In this document: positions 1-9,404 of the stretch, in pieces
Layout of the letters: each line of letters begins with the position of its first letter
Position numbering within the stretch: the first letter of the stretch is position 1
Source: Cephalotrichum gorgonifer
Taxonomy: Eukaryota > Ascomycota > Sordariomycetes > Microascales > Microascaceae
Length of the DNA stretch: 64,000 nt
Reading direction: 5' to 3'
Assembly: GCA_900312665.1 (NCBI GenBank)
Contig: ONZQ02000003.1
Span: forward strand, 1,406,986 to 1,470,985
Notes under the pieces: model-generated
The model's input: the letters and a program-made list of their open reading frames with translations, nothing else
Databases searched by the model: none
What the model was told of the DNA's origin: nothing
Translations under genes and position numbers: made by a program

Positions 1-330
1 ATATACCATGCGCCCTTCTTGGTCCTGGTACGGGCCTTTGCCTACAGTACTTGGGAGTTGAACGGACTACTTCGTTAGAAGGGGCGAATTCGAGAGACGA
101 CAGGACGTAGGAGTGGCAGATTCGAAGATCTAGATTGAACAAAGCGCCGGGAAACCCGGCAGCTGTCTATATGTACACTAAGCGCCAGCCCCATCAGCAT
201 GCGGATTCCCCCAGATATGTAATCGACCATGTATATCCATGCCGCTGAAGCCGACGAGAAAATGGGTGAGGCTAGAGAGAGTATTTCGGACATCGGACGC
301 GACGAGTCGCGGGACGGAGGCCCAGTCAAT
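1..330. other. Intergenic, downstream of ATP19
   Basis: No coding region is supported here. The stretch lies 3' of the minus-strand ATP synthase subunit K gene and probably holds its 3' UTR. Open frames that cross it on either strand show no recognisable protein features. Confidence 0.5.
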
Positions 331-702
331 CTAGTGCTTCGCGGCACCCTTCTTTCCGGAATCCTGCTCCTCAAGGAACTTCCTATCCGGGACGTTAGCA
401 TCGACGACGAGCTAGCTAGGCATTGAAATAACGCACTTGACGAAGTTCTCCTCGTCGGAGCTGGAGGCGTTGATGGGGGGAGTAGCGGGCAGCGCAGGCT
501 TGCTGCCGCCGCTGAGGGCGAGGAAGGATCCGCCGAACAAGGCACTCAGAGTACCCATCGCGAGCTATGTGTCCAATCGATGTTAGCGGCCCGTTTGTCG
601 GTCTCGAGATGTCAAAGGAAAGGGTTTGCCGCGCTGGGTGAGGGGGGCACTGACGTAGTGGGAGCCGACCTGGCGGCCGAGGATAGTGTACATCTGAACC
701 AT
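331..702 (-). CDS. ATP19: Mitochondrial ATP synthase subunit K (Atp19)
   Basis: This encodes a small accessory subunit of the F1Fo-ATP synthase in the mitochondrial inner membrane, linked in yeast to dimerisation of the enzyme. Three exons (702-655, 564-437, 382-331) join to a 75-residue protein, close to the yeast length of 68. Seen in the sequence: the N-terminus MVQMYTILGRQVGSHYLAMG resembles the fungal subunit K start, followed by one hydrophobic segment, a linker with PPINASSSDEE and a Lys-rich end. Introns begin GTCAGT and GTGCGT and end CATAG and GATAG. The frame is kept only when both introns are removed, and unspliced frames look meaningless. It is transcribed away from the Mtp18 gene, which also encodes an inner-membrane protein, across 396 bp. 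Confidence 0.88.
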
Positions 703-1098
703 CTTGACTGATTATATTGGACCGGGCGCCGTGATGGGTATTTGTTCGGTGGAGGGTGGAATTGGAGGGTCGGATAGGCTTGGTTATACGATGTCTTTGA
801 TGTGTGTGTTGTTGAAGCTTTTGGCGGACTCGTTCGGCAAAACTCGGGAACTTTCTGCCTTGGAATTGAGGTACCAATAGTTGGACTGGAGTGGGGCAGT
901 TGAGACCTCGGGAAATTCGGACACAGACTACGTCACGCCCGGACAAAAGGTACGTATGTAAGGACGATAGCAATGAACTCGGCGGGTATTGTATTACCCT
1001 CGGCCCCCATCCTCAGATTCGACCGTGAATCTAGTCCCTCCAAACCTCCAGGGACAACCCGCCTAGAATTCGAACCGACCTGATAAACTGTCTACGTA
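703..1098. promoter_or_regulatory. Shared divergent promoter, ATP19 / MTP18
   Basis: This 396-bp gap separates the start codons of two oppositely transcribed genes for mitochondrial inner-membrane proteins. It must contain both 5' UTRs and promoters. I see no clear TATA box. Joint regulation of the pair is an inference from position only. Confidence 0.5.
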
Positions 1099-2006
1099 AT
1101 GGGGTGGTGGAATTCCAACAAAGAGCCCTCGGCTAAGGAAACAACAACTTCGAATGCGACCGCGACTCAGTCCGGAAACAAGCAGCCGGAGATTCCCTCT
1201 CCCGCACTACCACAGACGATCACGGAGAGCTCAGTGCCCAAGGTGAAGCATGAAACCTTGCTAGAGAAGCTCACGGAGGGAGAGTAAGCGCTGTCGTTAT
1301 CCGAGGACCTGGCCGTCCAACGTTCTTACTCGCCCTAAATAGGACCGCCGACTCTACAGAGAGTAACCTCCGATATGCTGCCTACACGAACCGCTTCCGG
1401 ACCATACTCTTATCCGCGCACCGCTACGTGGCCTATACATCGGACATCGGCGAGTCGTTCCGCCCGGTCGCGCACCCGGGGTTGGTGCGAGCAGCGTACG
1501 GTGTTTCGTGGGCATACATCCTCGGTGACGTTAGCTACGAAGGGTATAAAGCATATCTGCAAAACCAGCGGAGGCTCCACCCGGAGGGCGTATCAGGCCA
1601 GTGGCGGGATGGGACGGAGAGCACCGAGGTTCCTGGCGCGGCAGTCGATACTACGGCCGGGGTGATCCCGCCACTTGAAGACTACCGAACTGTCATGGTA
1701 CAGCGCGGTATCTTCCAGAGTCTCGCAAGCATGGGACTTCCCGCCTTTACGATCCACTCGGTCGTGAAATACTCCGGGAAGGCGCTAAAGGATGTCAAGA
1801 ACCGGAGGATCAGGACCTGGGGTCCTATTGGACTCGGTCTAGGCGTTGTTCCTTTCCTCCCTTCCATCTTTGATGAGCCGGTCGAGAATGCCGTCGAGTG
1901 GGCATTCCACGAGGGCTTCAAGTGGTATGGCGGTCCCGGCTACGTCGGGAGCGCACCCACGACTGGGAGGGAGCGTGCTCTTGTGAAGAAGGAGAAGGAG
2001 TTGTAA
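1099..2006 (+). CDS. Mitochondrial fission process protein 1 (Mtp18/MTFP1 family)
   Basis: This is an inner mitochondrial membrane protein; in animals MTFP1/MTP18 promotes mitochondrial fission. Two exons, 1099-1283 and 1343-2006, give 282 residues; the intron runs GTAAGC to AATAG. Seen: a disordered N-terminal part of about 60 residues rich in Ser, Thr and Lys, then the family core with AYTSDIGESFRPVAHPGLVR and the following YGVSWAYILGDVSYEGYKA, both highly conserved. Hydrophobic stretches follow (SLASMGLPAFTIHSVVKY, and WGPIGLGLGVVPFLPSIFD), which fit the predicted membrane segments of the family. The C-terminus ends in a basic and acidic tail, KKEKEL. It has no fission-enzyme motif of its own, and its activity in fungi is inferred from animal work. 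Confidence 0.88.
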
Positions 2007-2486
2007 GTCCTGGTGTGAATCAGTGTATTCATCCAAGATGCTTAGAGACGGCTTGACCCAAGCCAAGGCTACTCCGCTCACGACGGTAATTTACCAGGGG
2101 TGGCGTAAATGTGCTCCACTTAGCAATGTTCGATAGATAAAGAACCCTGAATAAACAGACATTTACAAAAAGACTCACATATGCCATAAAGCTCACTGGG
2201 ATTTTGTGGATATGGTTGTGTTCGCCACAAGTCATTTGTCAGGGTCGACTTTGTATGCTTGAGGCGTCTTGAAGCTTCTGGAAAAAGGCTTGGGTAAGCA
2301 ATTTAGCTTGGCGTTTCGCGTCGCACCTGGTCGCAACGCCCCCCTCCTCCCCCACTCACCCGTAACCGGTCGCCTCGTGCGACGACGTCGCCCCTTCTGC
2401 CTACTATCGTTAGCAACTATTGCAGCCCAGTACGAAATTTCATATAAAGACGAGACGGAGCGCCGCCGCCGGCCGTCGAGCGCAAC
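2007..2486. other. Intergenic between MTP18 and CUZ1
   Basis: This holds the 3' UTR of the upstream gene and the promoter of the next one, both on the plus strand. A TATA-like element lies near the right end (listed separately). Nothing coding is supported. Confidence 0.5.
2443..2448 (+). promoter_or_regulatory. TATA-like box upstream of CUZ1
   Basis: TATAAA occurs about 40 bp before the first ATG of the AN1 zinc-finger gene. If used as a TATA box it would leave a very short 5' UTR for that ATG, and the next in-frame ATG (2538) might then be preferred. Confidence 0.3.
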
Positions 2487-3422
2487 ATGGCATCTTCCTC
2501 CTCCTCCTCCGTCCCCGAAGACACCAGCTACCGCACAATGGACCCCTCTAAAGACGACGGTGCATCCCTCGTGGGAAAGCACTGCCAACTCGAATACTGC
2601 AACCAGATAGACTTCCTCCCATTCCTTTGTCAAAGTTGCAGCAAAACCTTCTGCCAGGAGCACCGTACCGAAGACTCTCACAAATGCGCAAACCCCGGCG
2701 CATGGGCGCGGAGGCGGCGCGAGGCCGAGATGGCGAAATTAGGCATCGGTGCCGGGAAAGGGCTGCAGTACCGCGTGTCTGCGAAGCCGTGCGACTCGCC
2801 GTCGTGCTCCACTACGATCGGGTCGGGAAGGAACCCCGGAGTTCACTGCCAAACATGCCGGAGGGACTACTGTCACGCGCACAGGCTAAAGGAGGAGCAC
2901 GATTGCAAGAACCTCGTACCGATAGGCGCTAGGCAGGGGGCGGACATGACGGAGCGGACGAAGGGCGCGTTCGCGAAGTTGCGGGCGTGGGGCGCGGCGA
3001 AGAAGCAGGAGGTGGGGAGAGCGCTGCCGAAGCCGAAGCCGACGTCGGCCGCGCAGAGGATGATCGCCGTGAACAATATCAAGAAAACGGCGAAGGGGGA
3101 TGATAAGTTGGCGCCGGAGAAGAGGGTGTATTTGTTCGTCGAGGCGGAGGCGGAGACGACGACGGCGAAGTACCCCAAGGGCGCCTTCTTCTACAGCAAG
3201 GATTGGGTGATAGGCAGGGTGTTGGACGCTGCAGCGAAGAGCCTGCAGGTGGAGAATGTGAACAACCAGACTTCGAGCGAGAACGACAAGTTGAGGGTGT
3301 TTCACGTCGAGGGAGGGAGACTATTGGACTTTAGCGAGAAGGTTGGGTCGGCGCTTGTTAGTGGGAACACTATCATATTGCTGAGGGGTGTTGGTCCTCC
3401 ACCGGATCTGATTGATCTGTAG
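2487..3422 (+). CDS. CUZ1: AN1-type zinc finger / ubiquitin-like protein, Cuz1 type
   Basis: Cuz1 links Cdc48 to the proteasome and helps cells survive arsenite. This single-exon gene codes for 311 residues. Seen: a first AN1 finger from about C33 to C67 (C-x4-C, C-x2-C, C-x2-H and a final H-x-C), then a second at about residues 102-142 with CQTC and YCHAHRLKEEHDC. A basic linker follows, and then a C-terminal region of about 90 residues ending in NTIILLRGV, which fits the ubiquitin-like domain of Cuz1. A second in-frame start at 2538 (residue 18, MDPSKDDG) would shorten the Ser-rich N-terminus without touching the fingers. The order of domains, two AN1 then UBL, separates it from the ZFAND5/6 (A20-AN1) group. 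Confidence 0.87.
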   Translation: MASSSSSSVPEDTSYRTMDPSKDDGASLVGKHCQLEYCNQIDFLPFLCQSCSKTFCQEHRTEDSHKCANPGAWARRRREAEMAKLGIGAGKGLQYRVSAKPCDSPSCSTTIGSGRNPGVHCQTCRRDYCHAHRLKEEHDCKNLVPIGARQGADMTERTKGAFAKLRAWGAAKKQEVGRALPKPKPTSAAQRMIAVNNIKKTAKGDDKLAPEKRVYLFVEAEAETTTAKYPKGAFFYSKDWVIGRVLDAAAKSLQVENVNNQTSSENDKLRVFHVEGGRLLDFSEKVGSALVSGNTIILLRGVGPPPDLIDL

Positions 3423-3761
3423 GAAGATGGTCTAGATTTGTAGTCGACTTGGGCGCTTGCATAGTTTAGCGGTCATATTGTTGCGGCGTTACGCTACTTG
3501 TGGACAGCGGTTGGGTTTATGAGCCGCCTTTTTATTTTTTAGATACTTTAGTACAGCGTTACTATCTACAATGACGCAGGCATTGATCCTAAGTTCTTCT
3601 CTAGGACCGGTTGACTGCTTGTTAAAGCCCGTATGTACAACGAAGGTGTGCAACATCAAAGTCACGTGTCTCCGCGTTTCGCGCCACCATCCAAGTCGCC
3701 CACCTCGCACGCCGCCCTCCGGGCGACGCTCCATCGACGGTCCCCCCCAGCTCCACACGCA
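3423..3761. other. Intergenic between CUZ1 and RAD4
   Basis: This is the 3' end of CUZ1 followed by the promoter of the Rad4 gene in tandem. An in-frame ATG at 3633 would extend Rad4 by 43 residues, but the extension is low in complexity and reads like untranslated leader. Confidence 0.45.
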
Positions 3762-6674
3762 ATGCCGCCCCATGTTCCACGAAAACGGCTGCGCGACGGT
3801 TCTCCGAAAGCGTCGGGATCCGATGCCGCGCAGGCTGGCCCGGCGCAGGCGAGCGGATCCAAGAAACCGAAGGTGACGCCGCGAGTACGGACGCTCTTCG
3901 ACGACCTCGACGCCATGAAAACCCCAGATTCCTCGAAAGTGGATATTCCTCACCTGGATACCAGTAGCGATGATGGCTCCGAGCTCACCGATTTGTCGGA
4001 TATTGACCTCGAAGACGTCCCGTTGCCGAATCGGCAGAACCCGGGCGAGCCCTCCGATGACGATGACGATGACGATGACGAGGGTATCGAGTTCGAGGAT
4101 GTTGTAATGCCGGCCCAGACCGTGCCGATACCATCGGGAGATCTAGAGCTGACACTTCGTCGGGATACTCGGATATCTCTAACCGCAGCCTTCGGGAAGA
4201 AGGGCCCGTCGAAAATTGAGAGGAAGATACGGGTTGCAACGCATTGTATTCACGTGCTGCTTCTTCTGTGGCATAATGCCGTTCGGAACGCGTGGCTTTG
4301 CGACGAGGAGGTGCAGGCCATCATGATTTCCCATGTGCCCCCGAGGTTATGGGACGAGATTGATCGGTGGCGGCGGAATAGCGGGCTGGAGAAGAGCAAG
4401 CCGGACACGAAGAGCAAGGCGAAGGCGCAGGAAGGGAAGGGGAAGGAATCAAGAGAATGGGGACCGGCTGCGACGAAATTAGAAGAGGCAACTGTCGATA
4501 TGAGCCATGGCGACCCCCTCTTTCGCCTGATGCAGTCGCTCGTGGGATGGTGGAAGCAGCGGTTCAAGGTTACTGCACCGGGTATCCGCAAGTGGGGTTA
4601 CATGACCCTGGAGAGACTGGACCGAGTCACGAAAGCGTACCGAAGCGCCGACGGTGAAGAGCCCACCTTTGGTGAGCGCATTCCGGATCTTGAGGCTTTT
4701 CGACTCCACGCCCAAAAATGCGAGGGGAGCAGGGATGTTGGTGCGCAACTCTTCACCGCTCTCCTCCGCGGACTTGGGATGGACGCGCGATTGGTTGCTA
4801 ATCTTCAGCCGCTTGGGTTCGGATGGAACAAGCTGGAAGATGCCGATCCGGAGCCGGAGAATGGCCCCGGTCAATACTCTCCTGCCATCGCGCTCAATGG
4901 GAGTCCCGCTAATAAATCGCCGAAAAAGGGGGCAAAAGGTCCCGCTAAGCCTTCTACCTCAGGACACTCGACCGGAACTTCTACGAGGTCCACGACGATA
5001 GGTCGCAAGAAGATGGAGGATAATTCCGATGAAGAAATGGCATCGGGAGCTTCAGATAGCGATAGGAATTCTGTCGAGATGTCCGAGATCGCAAAGCGAA
5101 ACATAGCACCCCGAGGGCACGATAAAGATCTGGACTTCCCGCACTATTGGACGGAAGTCCGCTCCCCAGTGACGGACAAATACGTGCCCGTCGATGCCAT
5201 TGTTAAGAAGCTCGTGGGGACCAGCAGAGAACTGATCGAGTCGCTTGAGCCGCGAGGGGGAAAGGCAGAGAAGAAGAGGCAGGTCATGGCCTACATTGTT
5301 GGCTTCTCAAGCGACGGTACGGCGAAGGATGTTACAGTGAGATATCTAAAACGGCAGATGCTACCCGGGAAGACGAAGGGGGTGCGTATGCCTGTGAAGA
5401 AGACGCCTGTGCACAACCGCCATGGGAAAATTAAGCGCTACGAAGAGTACGACTGGTTTACGCGCGCCATGGCCGGCTATACCCGGGGTGGAAAACAGCA
5501 TCCGGTGACTGAAGTGGACCAGCTCGAGGATGTCGTCGACCTACGACCGGCGAAAGTGGAGAAGAAAGTGGTCAAGGAGGGCGAAGAGACGCTACAGTAC
5601 TACAAGACCTCGCAGGAATACGTCCTTGAGAGGCATCTGAAACGGGAGGAGGCGCTTCTGCCGGACGCAAAACCGGTCAAGGTGTTTAAGTCAAAGTCAA
5701 AGGGCACCGTCAACGAGGAACCAGTGTACCTCCGCAGCGACGTTGTCCACGTCAAGAGCGCGGAGACCTGGCACAAGCAGGGTCGGGCGCCCATCCCTGG
5801 AGAGATGCCCCTCAAGCGCGTGCCCTACCGCGCGGCGACGATAAACAGGCAGCGGGAGCTGGCCGAGGCAGAGAAGGCGACGGGCGAGAAGGTCTTGCAG
5901 GGTCTGTACAGCATGGAGCAGACGGATTGGATCATCCCGCCGCCTATCAAGGACGGGATTATCCCCAAAAACGAATACGGCAACATCGACCTTTTCGTGG
6001 AACACATGTGTCCAGAAGGCGCGGTCCACATTCCCTACCGCGGCGCCGTGAGGGTCTGCAAGCGCCTGAAGGTCGACTACGCCGAAGCCGTGATCGACTT
6101 CGAATTTGGGCACCGTATGGCCGTTCCTGTGATCCAGGGCGTGGTGATTCCGGACGAGTACTACGAGCGAGTGATGGAAGAGCTTCAAAAAGACGAGGTG
6201 GAACGGGCGAGGAAGGAGGACGAGAAGAGGCGGAAGGCGGCACTTGGGATGTGGAGGAAGCTACTGATGGGGATGAGGATTGCGCGGAGGATCAGGGAGG
6301 AGTACGGGGAGATTGGGGAAGGGGTGGAGGTGTTTGGGCATTTCAAGGATAATTTCCCCGATAGGGCTGGCGAGACGTCGGGGGGTGGACCGGGAGACGT
6401 CGAAGATGCAGATATGGCAGGTGGGTTCCTGCCAGCAGGGTACGAGGATGAAATGGAGGATGACGATGCCGCAGGAACGGGAATGGGGGGAACCACTTCC
6501 GGCTTCTTCCCGGTCGTGGACGAGGATGACGAGGGGGACGACTCCCTCCTGGTACAGGATGATCGGCAGCCAGCGGAGAAAATGGCGACCGCTCAGCCGG
6601 AGGAAGACTCGGAGCCTGACGTGGGATCCAGAGGTAGGGCCGGTGGGCGCGGCCAACCAAAGCGCAAGACGTAG
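3762..6674 (+). CDS. RAD4: DNA damage-recognition protein Rad4 / XPC (Rhp41)
   Basis: Rad4/XPC, with Rad23, finds helix-distorting lesions and starts global nucleotide excision repair in the nucleus. The gene is uninterrupted and gives 970 residues from the chosen ATG, which begins MPPHVPRKRLRDG, a likely nuclear localisation start. Seen in order: a disordered acidic N-terminus with a run of Asp codons (4057-4081); a transglutaminase-like fold around residues 280-500, with the typical stretch ending HYWTEVRSP near residue 460; beta-hairpin domain 1 starting near YVLERHLKREEAL; BHD2; and BHD3 with NIDLFVEHMCPEGAVHIPYR and ending about residue 810. The last 160 residues are acidic and disordered. 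The transglutaminase fold in this family is catalytically dead. An alternative upstream start at 3633 is less likely. Confidence 0.92.
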   Translation: MPPHVPRKRLRDGSPKASGSDAAQAGPAQASGSKKPKVTPRVRTLFDDLDAMKTPDSSKVDIPHLDTSSDDGSELTDLSDIDLEDVPLPNRQNPGEPSDDDDDDDDEGIEFEDVVMPAQTVPIPSGDLELTLRRDTRISLTAAFGKKGPSKIERKIRVATHCIHVLLLLWHNAVRNAWLCDEEVQAIMISHVPPRLWDEIDRWRRNSGLEKSKPDTKSKAKAQEGKGKESREWGPAATKLEEATVDMSHGDPLFRLMQSLVGWWKQRFKVTAPGIRKWGYMTLERLDRVTKAYRSADGEEPTFGERIPDLEAFRLHAQKCEGSRDVGAQLFTALLRGLGMDARLVANLQPLGFGWNKLEDADPEPENGPGQYSPAIALNGSPANKSPKKGAKGPAKPSTSGHSTGTSTRSTTIGRKKMEDNSDEEMASGASDSDRNSVEMSEIAKRNIAPRGHDKDLDFPHYWTEVRSPVTDKYVPVDAIVKKLVGTSRELIESLEPRGGKAEKKRQVMAYIVGFSSDGTAKDVTVRYLKRQMLPGKTKGVRMPVKKTPVHNRHGKIKRYEEYDWFTRAMAGYTRGGKQHPVTEVDQLEDVVDLRPAKVEKKVVKEGEETLQYYKTSQEYVLERHLKREEALLPDAKPVKVFKSKSKGTVNEEPVYLRSDVVHVKSAETWHKQGRAPIPGEMPLKRVPYRAATINRQRELAEAEKATGEKVLQGLYSMEQTDWIIPPPIKDGIIPKNEYGNIDLFVEHMCPEGAVHIPYRGAVRVCKRLKVDYAEAVIDFEFGHRMAVPVIQGVVIPDEYYERVMEELQKDEVERARKEDEKRRKAALGMWRKLLMGMRIARRIREEYGEIGEGVEVFGHFKDNFPDRAGETSGGGPGDVEDADMAGGFLPAGYEDEMEDDDAAGTGMGGTTSGFFPVVDEDDEGDDSLLVQDDRQPAEKMATAQPEEDSEPDVGSRGRAGGRGQPKRKT

Positions 6675-9404
6675 CTGAATGCCACGGGGCGGCGGGCGGT
6701 GGACTGAAAGGGGCAGCTGAGACTGGGGCCCGGAGTTGAGGACGAGGAAAATTCCGGTCTTGATACGGGCGCCGCCGCGGACGATTGACGGCGGTGGTGT
6801 TTATGCCGGGTGAATATGCAAGTACAAGTATTGTGAAAGTAAAAGCAATCTATGTGATTTATATCGCACTCGTACATATCCCAATCGTACCCACGAGCAC
6901 ATATCTCCGGGCCGGGCCCTTTTCGAACAATGGGGCCCACACGGCTGCATTAGCCCTATACGTATGTACTCGTGGCATATGGACTTTAACCTATTAAAGT
7001 ACTCTCGTATTGGGCCTAGACTGAGTCGACTCGTCCGCACCGGCCAAGCAAACATGGCATGGGGCATACATGTATGCTCAACGTTCTGTCTTCGCCGGCT
7101 TTACGTCCCCCAACTTCCTTCATAGGAATGAATGCCCTTGTTCTTGGTCTCCCACCCATAGCTGTGTAACCCAACCATGCCCGGATAGGGGCGAGGGGGT
7201 GTATTAATACCTTTCTGGTGCTTTGTACATACATAGTGTGTGCAAGGGGCTACGTAGGGGTGGAGAGAGACAGGTGGAGGGGGGTGGGCCGTGTTTGCTG
7301 CCGTGGCCTGACTATCCCCGTCGTGCTTCCTTGCCCTCCTCGGACTCGCACATCGGTTCGTTTTCCAGGCACCTCGGCCCCCTTCGTGGCAGCACTGAGC
7401 TCGGCCCGGCTGTCGGTAACACATACAAGTAGTAACACCGACAGGTTTGATTGGGCAGAAGCAGAGACAGGAGCGAAAGGAGAGACAGGTGTGTCGCTCG
7501 GAGAAGCACAAGAACACGTCGTCAGGGGACCCACAAAAAACATGAGCCAAGGCCATCTATTTTAGTAAGTCCCGGAGATATTGGAGGGCAGAGCTGGGTA
7601 GCTCCGGAGTAAACGGGGGTGCAGGACCGGGGTAGCAGCACCCCCGACAGCCGAACCTGCCTCTTTCCCACCCCCCAACACCCGCCGATCCACGCCCCAC
7701 TGAGCTGGTTTGGACAAGCCTGCATAAGTACAAGCGTGTACAAGTATTACGGATTAATATTGCGAGTTCCGTGTTGCACTCTGCCCTACGAACACGAGCA
7801 CGAGGACAGATGAATGCACCGCTAGGTGTAGACTAGATACATGGCTCTTTTTAGCCACCAACAAGGACGAGTACCTGTTCCTGCAAGAGGCACATTCAAT
7901 CGGTCCTGGGCCCGACCCCAACGCTGGGATGGTTTGCATGGGATATGGGATGGCAGGGCCGGGCCGAGCAGGGGTTTGGGAAAGAAAGAAGGAAGGGAAG
8001 GAAGGGGAAAAGGAATGAAAGAAAAGAAGAGAAACAATAATTACCCAGGGCGCTGCACTGGAACTGGCCGGGACAGAGCAAGCCACAGGACGCCGCACCT
8101 GCAAAGGATAAAAGTATAGTACATGTACTCGTGCTGGGGTGTAAATATTAAGCAAGGGAGGGAAAGGAGGGAACGAGAAGGGCAGGGGGGCGTTTGGTGT
8201 GTTTGGTGGCGTCGAATGGCAGGAATCCGTAGTTCTGGATCTGAACAAGCTCTCCGATTGAAGAAAAAGCGGGTCCGACGCTGTTGTCCCCGTCCATATG
8301 GTAACTATCGACATGGGTGGATACGTGGGGATCCACTTGTGCCGCCGTCAGTTGAGCCTTTTCCTTCCTCGTTTGTTCCTCGTCCCTTCCTCTCCCGTAC
8401 AAGTAGTTCAATGGTTTTAGGCCCGGATCCCGGACCTAGACGCCCCGGTCCGGGGGGTGGGAAGGGACGAGGGAGGGGAGAAACCCCTGAGACTTTCCTC
8501 CGGCTGCTAAAAAGCCATGACCCGCTAGTCTGTCCTAATTACACATGCGAACACGACTACATGTAGCCATTACGACCCAGTCCTTACGACCCTGTGGAAA
8601 CGCTTTTATATCCATTTTGTCTTGCTCTCACCTTCGCTTTCGTGCTTATTACATAGCAACGTGCTACGTTCAAAATACGACATAACAGCGTGGAAGGAAA
8701 CAATGGACTATTGTTGCTCTCTTCTTACCTTCTAGCAAGTGCACCCCTTGCCCTCATCACTTGACCCAAGCCTGTCCTGATCACATCTTTCTTTTTTCTT
8801 TGCTCCGTTTGTTACATCCTTGATCGACCCCTCTCCTCACCAGATCTGCGACGCCCCAACATAAGGTTGTCTATCACACTGTCTATCTCTATCTCGGACT
8901 GTCTGGCGTCGTTCCTGCCTCGAGCTTCCCGTTGTCTACAAGTACTCCATGTCCTATGCTGGATGCTCCTTCCTTCTACCATTACCTGCTCCACAGGTTC
9001 TAGAAATAAATCCCCACTCTTTTCTGGCCCATCTCCAAGCTATCTACATGGTAGTGCTGAGCCCAGAAGCGAAGAAAGATCCACCACCCCTTCCCCCACC
9101 ATACGCATACAATAATAGCCGGCGGAGCTCCCACTGGAACCCAAAGCGGCGGAACCTTGATACACAAAAGGTTCGCACCCCTCCTTCTGACATTCACAAA
9201 TGATGATTCTTCCCCAAAGCCAACTGACTGAATTATTACTGATGAATCACCAGGCTACCAGACTTATCCACACCAGGAACAGGAGGAAGAGCACGCACCT
9301 CGAACCATATCACCAAACCCAGACTTTCCACCACTCGCATCAACCCCCCCATGGAGCTCCCCTCCTCGCTCTAGCCTGCCAGTTGAGACAGCGCCGGATT
9401 AGCC
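6675..9404. other. Gene-poor stretch between RAD4 and the RBR ligase gene
   Basis: This 2.7-kb stretch has no gene I can support. Open frames here (for example around 7100-7560 and 7750-8310) have biased but meaningless composition and no domain-like features. A purine-rich tract lies at about 7980-8035 (GGAAGGGAAGG type) and a pyrimidine-rich tract at about 8780-8820, the latter plausibly near the transcription start of the downstream ligase gene. The long distance suggests a long 5' leader or a non-coding transcript. Confidence 0.4.

Noticed and set aside
3633..3761. Upstream in-frame start for Rad4
   Set aside because: It would add 43 low-complexity residues; the ATG at 3762 begins a more natural basic N-terminus. 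It is not excluded.
7101..8314. Several 70-190 codon frames on both strands
   Set aside because: They overlap one another, have high Cys, Arg or Phe content typical of random GC-biased DNA, and no domains.
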